Source: Pseudomonadota bacterium (lineage in GTDB: Bacteria > Pseudomonadota > Gammaproteobacteria > Burkholderiales > Burkholderiaceae_B). Taken from it: a DNA stretch of 64,000 bases. A program made the translations under genes and the position numbers. Of the stretch, positions 58,184 through 64,000 are shown piece after piece. Below the pieces are notes generated by a model. It saw only the letters and a list, made by a program, of their open reading frames with translations. It was not told where the DNA came from and did no database searches. Within the stretch, counting starts at the first letter, position 1. Every line of letters begins with the position of its first letter. The stretch covers positions 186,001-250,000 of the forward strand of contig JAFAEO010000084.1 in assembly GCA_023423975.1 (NCBI GenBank), read 5' to 3'.

Positions 58184-58360
58184 TTACCAGCGGTGATGGC
58201 CCCGGCCGCCATATCCACGGTCTCGATGATCATAATGTGAAGAACGGTCAGAATAGCCGTCGCGGTCATACCAACGTCCGCCCCGACCGTGATCGTGAAC
58301 GATACAGCCCGACAGCATGATGAGTGATAAAAAAATCGCGGTTGTGCTTAGCAGTTTCAT
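58184..58360 (-). CDS. Small His/Arg/Gly-rich lipoprotein
   Basis: A 58-residue lipoprotein: LLSTTAIFLSLIMLSGCIVH with a lipobox, then a low-complexity tail of Asp, Arg, Tyr, His and Gly (DRDGYSDRSSHYDHRDRGYG). The tail could bind metals. No function known. ATG 58360 preferred. Confidence 0.65.
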   Translation of the reverse strand: MKLLSTTAIFLSLIMLSGCIVHDHGRGGRWYDRDGYSDRSSHYDHRDRGYGGRGHHRW

Positions 58361-58706
58361 TTTTGTACCCCCGAACACAGGTTATTACCGCTTTGATCAT
58401 AAATCCAAGTTGCGGGCAAGGGCATTTCTAAACCGTTAACGGCATTTCAACGTGTTACCTGCTAAAGCTGCCAAGCGTGCGCGTTTTTCTGGGTGTTTGC
58501 TGGAATTGGCTGCCATTGCGGTTGTGATCGGGCGAACGCGCATACCTGTGAACATTTCACAGGCATGTGGTGAAGATCGCTAGATTTATAGCGCTGAATT
58601 TATTGCCCCAGGGACCGTTGCATAAAGGTCTATTACTGACGATCTGTTGCTCAGTTTTGCCAATCGGGGCTTATCACTCGGCGGCTGATCACTCCGGACC
58701 TGCCAC
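58361..58706. other. Intergenic stretch between two lipoprotein genes
   Basis: About 350 bp. It includes the end of the upstream lipoprotein leader on the minus strand and promoter DNA. The plus-strand ORF across its right end is antisense to the lipoprotein gene and is not supported. Confidence 0.35.
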
Positions 58707-58988
58707 TCAGGATCTATTGCGGTTATTCCAGTCGCTGTTATTGCGGTCATCGCTATTTCGGTCGCGGTTGTGCCAGTCGCGAGTCGCTTTGTCGCTGCTG
58801 TTCCAGTTGCCGTCGCGGCGGCTATCGGCACCCGGGCCGTAATTAGCGTCAGTTCTGTCGTACCGCGAATCAACCTGCCCGGATGTAGAGCGATCATGAT
58901 GACGATATCGGTCATCTGAACCATGCATGGCGCAACCGGTGATGGCGGCCAGAGAAAGAACTACAGCACCTGTTGTGATGGCTTTCAT
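58707..58988 (-). CDS. Small Asp/Asn/Arg-rich lipoprotein
   Basis: A 93-residue lipoprotein with signal and lipobox (GAVVLSLAAITGCAMHGSDD) and a strongly repetitive hydrophilic tail (DWHNRDRNSDDRNNSDWNNR). It resembles the neighbouring small lipoprotein in design, not clearly in sequence. AAGGAAAG precedes the ATG. Function unknown. Confidence 0.65.
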   Translation of the reverse strand: MKAITTGAVVLSLAAITGCAMHGSDDRYRHHDRSTSGQVDSRYDRTDANYGPGADSRRDGNWNSSDKATRDWHNRDRNSDDRNNSDWNNRNRS

Positions 58989-59308
58989 TGACTTTCCTTG
59001 TTGATGGTGATGGAGTTTTTAGTTAAACACAGGATAGGGAACCGCCGCAGTTCGGATGGGTTACGCCCGGTATCGGGATGTTACCCGGAGCGCAGGCAGT
59101 GCCGGCGTTGTTCCGATGTAGTCGATAAGCGATATGAAATCGGTAAAATAGGCTGTCCGGGAACAATGGGATCTACAAGGCGTGGCGCAAAACCCGGTGT
59201 GGCCGCTCCAGTATTTTGCCCAGATCATGTCCCTTGGCGCGATCCGTATCTGCGGTTTCGGCTGTTGATTCTGGTAGTGCCCACTCATTCACAGGCAATA
59301 GAAACACA
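58989..59308. other. Intergenic stretch before the metallophosphoesterase
   Basis: About 320 bp with no supported gene; promoter DNA for the divergent lipoprotein and the phosphoesterase is expected here. Confidence 0.35.
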
Positions 59309-60394
59309 ATGACCTTGCTTCATACCTATCAACCTATTATGACGCTGCCATCTGCGTCCCTGGATATTATTGGTGATATTCACGGTGAGTATGAAGCGCT
59401 CCGGCAGCTGTTGCGTCACCTGGGTTATGACAGCCTTGGCTGCCACGCAGACCGGCGTAAACTGGTCTTTATTGGTGATTTGTGTGATCGCGGACCCGAC
59501 AGCCCTGCAGTGGTTCGACTGGTGCAGGGTATGGTCAGTGCAGGGAATGCCATTTGTGTTTTGGGCAATCACGAACTAAATATCCTGCGCGGACTGCGTA
59601 AGGATGGCAATAGCTGGTTCTGGAATGAAACGGTTGAAGGTGACGAAAAATTCGGCCAAATGCGTGCTCTTCCCAGGGCCGAGAGGCAAACCGTACTGGA
59701 TTTTTTCTCCAGCCTGCCCATTGTTGCCTGCAACAGCCAGTTGCGGGTGGTGCATGCGGCCTGGCATACGCCTTCTTTTAATCAGATCAGCTCGCAGGCA
59801 ATGATATCCGTCGTTGAATACTTTGACGAACGGGAAAGGCAGACCAACGATGTTATTCGCGGCGATAGCCGGTTTCAGTATTATGTCGCAGAGCAAAAGC
59901 AATGGCGGGCGCATATTCCGGACCAGGCGCAAGCGGTCCCTTTTCTGGGCGCAACGGCCTATATGCGCGAGCTCAGGCAAATGGCTAATCCGGTTCGGGT
60001 GTTGACCTCCGGCGTGGAAACGGCCGATAGCGAGACGTTTTTCAGCGGGGGTGAATGGCGCTTTGTACAACGTGCCAGCTGGTGGGATACCTATACGGAA
60101 GGGGTGCCCGTCCTTATCGGACACTACTGGCGCAATCCTCATGACAAGCCCGTGAGCGCGCTATCTCGTGGTCGCGACCTGTTTGCCGGTGTAGCGCCGT
60201 ACGACTGGCATGGCGCACGCGGCAATGTATTTTGTGTGGATTATTGCGTCGGCGCCCGGTTTCTGGAACGTTCTGGCCGGATGGAACCGGGACAAACCAG
60301 GCTTGCCGCCATGCGCTGGCCCGAGCGTACCCTTATGTTTGATTCGGGGGAACAGATTACCACCGGCAATTTCGGCAGACAGGCAGCCTGGTAA
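59309..60394 (+). CDS. Calcineurin-like metallophosphoesterase
   Basis: A 361-residue protein with the metal-binding motifs DIIGDIHGEYEALRQLLRHL (D-x-H), KLVFIGDLCDRGPDSPAVVR (GDxxDRG), VLGNHELN (GNHE), then RVVHAAWH and LIGHYWR. This is the PrpE/diadenosine-tetraphosphatase/ser-thr phosphatase type; the specific substrate is unknown. I used ATG 59309, which gives a short N-terminus before the catalytic domain; ATG 59339 is possible. It stands alone. Confidence 0.82.
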   Translation: MTLLHTYQPIMTLPSASLDIIGDIHGEYEALRQLLRHLGYDSLGCHADRRKLVFIGDLCDRGPDSPAVVRLVQGMVSAGNAICVLGNHELNILRGLRKDGNSWFWNETVEGDEKFGQMRALPRAERQTVLDFFSSLPIVACNSQLRVVHAAWHTPSFNQISSQAMISVVEYFDERERQTNDVIRGDSRFQYYVAEQKQWRAHIPDQAQAVPFLGATAYMRELRQMANPVRVLTSGVETADSETFFSGGEWRFVQRASWWDTYTEGVPVLIGHYWRNPHDKPVSALSRGRDLFAGVAPYDWHGARGNVFCVDYCVGARFLERSGRMEPGQTRLAAMRWPERTLMFDSGEQITTGNFGRQAAW

Positions 60395-60485
60395 CGGCAG
60401 CAGGCTTTTTATTTGCCTCGAGCAATTCGGGCATACCCCTGTTGAAAATTCATCGAAATAAATGCAATATCTGTGCTATAAGAGA

Positions 60486-60495
60486 TGTGATCACA
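60486..60495. promoter_or_regulatory. Perfect palindrome TGTGATCACA upstream of the TRAP operon
   Basis: A 10-bp palindrome lies about 175 bp before dctP and resembles short operators of GntR- or CRP/FNR-type regulators. No regulator gene is in the window, so this is only a candidate. Confidence 0.35.
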
Positions 60496-60581
60496 CAACA
60501 GACAAGCGGATGAATCCCGCTGGCGGCGTAGCGAAATCATTCACCGGTGAGCCGTAACCAGATCGAAAGATCAGGCAGTTT

Positions 60582-60652
60582 GAGATAACAAGAATTTAGA
60601 GACGACAAGAATTTTGAGATAAGAAGCAATTTGAGACAACAAGCATATTGAG
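60582..60652 (+). repeat. Four 17-bp direct repeats in the dctP leader
   Basis: Four consecutive 17-bp units follow the pattern GAGAYRASAAGMATTT, starting at 60,582, 60,599, 60,616 and 60,633, then a partial GAG. They end 17 bp before the dctP start and are rich in A and G. They could be regulator sites or an RNA-level element. Confidence 0.85.
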
Positions 60653-60669
60653 TCCTGGAGGAGGGAATA

Positions 60670-61701
60670 ATGGCTGGTGTAAAACGTAGAAGTTTTCTGA
60701 AATCGATATCCGCTGTTACAGCGGCATCGGCTTTCGGGTTGAGCTATTCAGATGTGATTCTGGCGCGCCGGGCAGATTTTCGGCTCAAGTTTGCCAATAA
60801 CCTGCCGGTGTCTCATCCGATGAATATCCGCGCCAAGGAAATGGTTGACGCCATCAAGAAAGAAACGGACGGCGCGGTCGATATTCGTGTGTATCCCAGC
60901 AGCCAGTTGGGTAACGACACCGATACGCTCTCTCAAATCCGTGCCGGCGCTGTCGACTTTTTCACGCTCTCGCCCATTATCATGGGTACGCTTATTTCCA
61001 AGACGCAGATTTCCGGTATTGGTTTTGGCTTCAAGGACTACGACCAGGTCTGGAAGGCCATGGACGGTGAGCTGGGCGCCGCCGTGCGTGAAGAGATTGA
61101 GAAGGGTTCAAACCTGACCGCTTTTGATAAGATCTGGGACAATGGTTTCAGGATCATCACTACCAGTTCCAAACCGGTCAAGACGCCTGACGATTTGACC
61201 AGTGTCAAACTGCGTGTGCCGCCAAGCCCGCTGTGGACATCCATGTTCAAAAGCCTGGGTGCATCGCCAACTACCATCAATTTTGCCGAAACGTATTCGG
61301 CCTTGCAGACGCATATCGCCGATGGCCAGGAAAATCCGATCACGCTGATAGAGACCGCCAAGCTGTACGAGGTACAGAAATATGCCTCGCTTTCCAATCA
61401 CATGTGGGATGGTTTCTGGTTCCTGGCCAATCGGGACAATCTGGCCAAGGTGCCCAAGGATATCCAGGAAGTGATTCGCAAACATGTGATGGACGCCAGC
61501 CTTAAAGAGCGGGACGATCTGGCCAAATTAAGCCTGACCGTCAAACAGACGCTCGAAGGCAAGGGCATGGCCTTTAATGAAGTAGACACCAATGCTTTCC
61601 GTGGCAAACTGAAAGACGCCGGTTTTTATGAAGAATGGAAGAAATCCTTTGGTGATCCGCTTTGGTCAAAACTGGAGCAATTTACCGGAGCGCTGTCTTG
61701 A
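60670..61701 (+). CDS. dctP: TRAP transporter substrate-binding protein
   Basis: A 343-residue DctP-type periplasmic receptor. A twin-arginine-like signal (KRRSFLKSISAVTAASAFGL) starts the protein. The family motifs include KFANNLPVSHPMNIRAKEMV, then DIRVYPSSQLGNDTDTLSQI and the NFAETYSALQTHIADGQENP segment with the conserved ligand-binding region preceding it (SVKLRVPPSPLWTSMFKSLG). A GGAGGAG box precedes the ATG. It is followed by the membrane component with a TTGA overlap. Confidence 0.92.
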   Translation: MAGVKRRSFLKSISAVTAASAFGLSYSDVILARRADFRLKFANNLPVSHPMNIRAKEMVDAIKKETDGAVDIRVYPSSQLGNDTDTLSQIRAGAVDFFTLSPIIMGTLISKTQISGIGFGFKDYDQVWKAMDGELGAAVREEIEKGSNLTAFDKIWDNGFRIITTSSKPVKTPDDLTSVKLRVPPSPLWTSMFKSLGASPTTINFAETYSALQTHIADGQENPITLIETAKLYEVQKYASLSNHMWDGFWFLANRDNLAKVPKDIQEVIRKHVMDASLKERDDLAKLSLTVKQTLEGKGMAFNEVDTNAFRGKLKDAGFYEEWKKSFGDPLWSKLEQFTGALS

Positions 61702-63581
61702 ATGTAAGCGTTGCCAGCCAGTCGGCTGGCGTCAATACCCATATGCTTTCCAGAAGTGTCGTTGCCGTCAAGACTGCAGTGATGCGGTTGGTCGGCTTGC
61801 TGGCAGTCGCAATGCTGGTATTCGAGTCGGCATTGCTGTTTACCGGCGTAGTGTTTCGTTATTTCCTGCATAAGCCCATTATCTGGTCAGACGAACTGGC
61901 CCAGTCTGTCTTTATCTGGTTGTGCATGTTCGGCGCCGCGCTGGCGCTGGACCGGCACGAGCATATGCGGCTGACGGCAGTGGTAGCGCGTTTTTCCAGG
62001 CAGGCTCAGAACTGGTTTGAAACACTGGGGCTGGTGATTATTCTGTTGTTTGCCGCCTATCTGATCGGCCCCGGATTTCATCATGCCGGCGGTCAGATGG
62101 TAGTTACATCGCCGGCGCTCAATATTCCCGATGGCTATCGGGCACTGGCCATTCCAGTGGGTATGTGCCTGTTTGCCTTTATTGCCCTGAGTCATTTGCT
62201 GGCGCATTCGCGCTGGCAGGACATTGTTTCTGCGGCTGCCGTGGTCGCGGTGGTGGGCTATGCACTCTGGTATTTTGCCGATTTTCTGTACGACATCGGC
62301 AATCTTAACCTGATCGTATTCTTTGTGCTGGTGCTGGGCGCATGTGTGATGAGTGGCGTGCCCATTGCTTTTTGTTTTGGTATCGCCACGCTGGCCTACA
62401 TTGTAAATATTGCAGAAGTGCCACCATCCATTGTCGTGACCCGCATTGATGAAGGCGCTTCGCATCTTGTGTTGCTGGCCGTGCCACTGTTCGTGGTATT
62501 GGGCGTCTTGCTGCAGATCAGTGGCATGGCTCGCAAGCTGATTGATTTTATGTCATCCATACTGGGCCATATCCGCGGTGGGCTCAATTATGTCCTGCTG
62601 GGCGCCATGTTCCTGGTCTCGGGCATTTCCGGCTCCAAGGTGGCAGATATGGCGGCAGTGGCCCCGGCACTGTTTCCGGAGATGAAACGCAAGGGCGCCG
62701 ACGAGAACGACCTGGCGGCGCTGCTATCGGCTACCGGTGCGATGACCGAAACCATTCCGCCCAGCCTGGTGCTGATTACGATTGGCGCCGTATGCGGCGT
62801 ATCGATCAGTGCGCTTTTTATTGGCGGGCTGGTGCCGGCCCTGGTGTGTACTCTGGCCATAGCCTTTGTGTGCTATCTGAAGTCTCGCAAGAACGCACAG
62901 GATACGCGTGAACGTGCCAAGGCAGCCGAGATCGGCCGCACTTTTGTTTGGGCACTGCCGGTGCTGATCCTGCCGATCATTATTCGCGTGTGCGTGGTCG
63001 AAGGCGTTGCCACGGCAACCGAAGTGGCCTCTATTGGTATTGTATATGTCATTATTTATGCAATTATTGTGCAACTGGCCATTGGTGGTGTGGACAAATC
63101 ACGCATCTATCCCATGCTGATCGAGGCCACCTCGCTCTCGGGCGCCATCCTGCTGATTATTGGCGTTGCCACTGCGATGGCCTGGGCGTTGACCCAATCA
63201 GGATTTTCCACCACGCTCATTGAATTCATGACGCATATTCCAGGTGGCGTATTCGGATTCATGACGGTGAGTATTGTGCTTTTCGTTTTGCTGGGCAGCA
63301 TCCTGGAAGGAATTCCCGCCATTGTGCTGTTCGGTCCGTTGATTTTCCCAGCGGCACAAGCCATGCATATTCACGAGGTGCATTACGCGATTGTGATCAT
63401 TCTTGCGATGGGCATCGGGCTGTTTGCTCCGCCATTGGGTGTGGGCTTTTATTCGGCCAGTGCAATCAGCAAAGTCAATCCGGACAAAGTCATTCCGAAG
63501 ATGTGGCTGTATTTGGCCGTTCTGCTGGTAACGACGTTTGTGATTGCGTTTGTGCCTTGGTTTTCTATCGGTTTCCTTTGA
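61698..63581 (+). CDS. dctQM: TRAP transporter fused permease (DctQM)
   Basis: A 627-residue membrane protein fusing the small DctQ (about residues 25-195, with YFLHKPIIWSDELAQSVFIW) to the large DctM (from about 205, with VMSGVPIAFCFGIATLAYIV, then VSGISGSKVADMAAVAPALF and the conserved GAMTETIPPSLVLITIGAVC). It imports the DctP ligand using a sodium gradient. I start it at TTG 61698, which follows GGAG and overlaps the dctP stop; ATG 61743 is the alternative. Confidence 0.9.
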   Translation: MNVSVASQSAGVNTHMLSRSVVAVKTAVMRLVGLLAVAMLVFESALLFTGVVFRYFLHKPIIWSDELAQSVFIWLCMFGAALALDRHEHMRLTAVVARFSRQAQNWFETLGLVIILLFAAYLIGPGFHHAGGQMVVTSPALNIPDGYRALAIPVGMCLFAFIALSHLLAHSRWQDIVSAAAVVAVVGYALWYFADFLYDIGNLNLIVFFVLVLGACVMSGVPIAFCFGIATLAYIVNIAEVPPSIVVTRIDEGASHLVLLAVPLFVVLGVLLQISGMARKLIDFMSSILGHIRGGLNYVLLGAMFLVSGISGSKVADMAAVAPALFPEMKRKGADENDLAALLSATGAMTETIPPSLVLITIGAVCGVSISALFIGGLVPALVCTLAIAFVCYLKSRKNAQDTRERAKAAEIGRTFVWALPVLILPIIIRVCVVEGVATATEVASIGIVYVIIYAIIVQLAIGGVDKSRIYPMLIEATSLSGAILLIIGVATAMAWALTQSGFSTTLIEFMTHIPGGVFGFMTVSIVLFVLLGSILEGIPAIVLFGPLIFPAAQAMHIHEVHYAIVIILAMGIGLFAPPLGVGFYSASAISKVNPDKVIPKMWLYLAVLLVTTFVIAFVPWFSIGFL

Positions 63582-63622
63582 TAAACAGATTCTGACGTTT
63601 TATTCCGCATAGGTGGTGCCGT

Positions 63623-64000
63623 ATGAGTGATGGTTTTGCAAGTGATGTGCGCGTGGCGGTAATTACCGGCGGCGGCAACGGTATTGGCCGGGCAATTGTC
63701 GAGACTTTTGCGCATGCCGGTTACCAGACGATGATTGCCGACGTCAACGAGGCGGATTCGCAGGCGCTGGAGAGCTCGCTCAACGGACAATCACTACGGG
63801 CACGCTATCTCAGACTGGACGTGGCTGACGCCGACAGCATTGCGCAGTTTTTTGCCACTGTCGAACGCGATTACGGTCGCTGCGATGTTCTGGTGAATAA
63901 TGCCGGCATTGCCAAAACCGTAGCCTATCTGGATTATCCAAAGGACCATTGGGATAAGGTTATGCAGGTGAACGTAACCGGGCCATTTCTCATGTCACAG
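63623..64000 (+). CDS. SDR-family dehydrogenase (partial, runs off window)
   Basis: The first 126 residues of a short-chain dehydrogenase: VAVITGGGNGIGRAIVETFA (cofactor motif TGGGxGIG), then ADVNEADS with an Asp favouring NAD, and DVLVNNAGIAKTVAYLDYPK (NNAG). It follows the TRAP genes by about 40 nt, so it probably oxidises the imported substrate. The active-site Tyr lies outside the window. Confidence 0.88.
   Translation, partial: MSDGFASDVRVAVITGGGNGIGRAIVETFAHAGYQTMIADVNEADSQALESSLNGQSLRARYLRLDVADADSIAQFFATVERDYGRCDVLVNNAGIAKTVAYLDYPKDHWDKVMQVNVTGPFLMSQ

Overview
The window looks like a chromosomal segment of a betaproteobacterium, most likely family Alcaligenaceae (Advenella/Bordetella-like). 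This rests on the Bug-type tricarboxylate receptor beside CoA-transferase and enoyl-CoA hydratase genes, the TRAP operon, the many small lipoproteins and the style of the prophage genes. Genus is an inference; no rRNA or housekeeping marker is present.

About 1-28,960 is the right-hand part of a temperate contractile-tailed phage whose left end lies outside the window. The minus strand carries, in transcription order from right to left: a Cro-like protein, a CII-like activator, O/P-like replication proteins, RusA, a cysteine-rich possible late regulator, terminase, portal, head morphogenesis, an HNH endonuclease, protease-scaffold, capsid, connectors, sheath, tube, tail chaperones and the start of the tape measure. 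The immunity switch is at about 17.7-18.3 kb. To its right is an accessory block: a secreted protein, a DUF6978/DUF1828 gene pair, and a DUF1328/CsbD stress pair. A second operator cluster near 21.45 kb, resembling the immunity operators, heads a rightward operon with Bet/RecT, a Cas4-like nuclease, SSB, a DUF4224 protein and the integrase. Inside that operon is about 600 nt of non-coding DNA with nested helices, a three-way junction and a pseudoknot. It is my main candidate for an undescribed system: a large phage-encoded structured RNA.

The integrase is followed by the 3' half of a tRNA-Ile2(CAU)-like gene, probably the attachment site. From 29.0 to about 31.9 kb lies a second, decayed prophage: an integrase tail, a regulator/TerS scar, a phage metallopeptidase, a DUF2280 small terminase, and a TerL stub fused in frame to an orphan HigA antitoxin.

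From 32.4 to 41.4 kb are ordinary single genes: YciI-like, GFA, GST, ribH under an FMN riboswitch with an SD-sequestering hairpin, a methyltransferase, an I78 inhibitor, a lipocalin, a CYTH-like protein, and an aqpZ broken by one TGG-to-TGA change. Two tiny protein families have one copy in the prophage and one in this flank.

A 10.4-kb gene (42.2-52.5 kb) encodes a 3,453-residue trimeric autotransporter adhesin built on 150-residue repeats. It is followed by a TpgA-like lipoprotein whose peptidoglycan-binding domain has been lost by frameshift and truncation. The right end holds an acyl-CoA operon (CoA-transferase, Bug receptor, enoyl-CoA hydratase, LysR), small stress and lipoprotein genes, a metallophosphoesterase, and a TRAP operon (DctP, fused DctQM, SDR dehydrogenase) whose leader has four 17-bp direct repeats.
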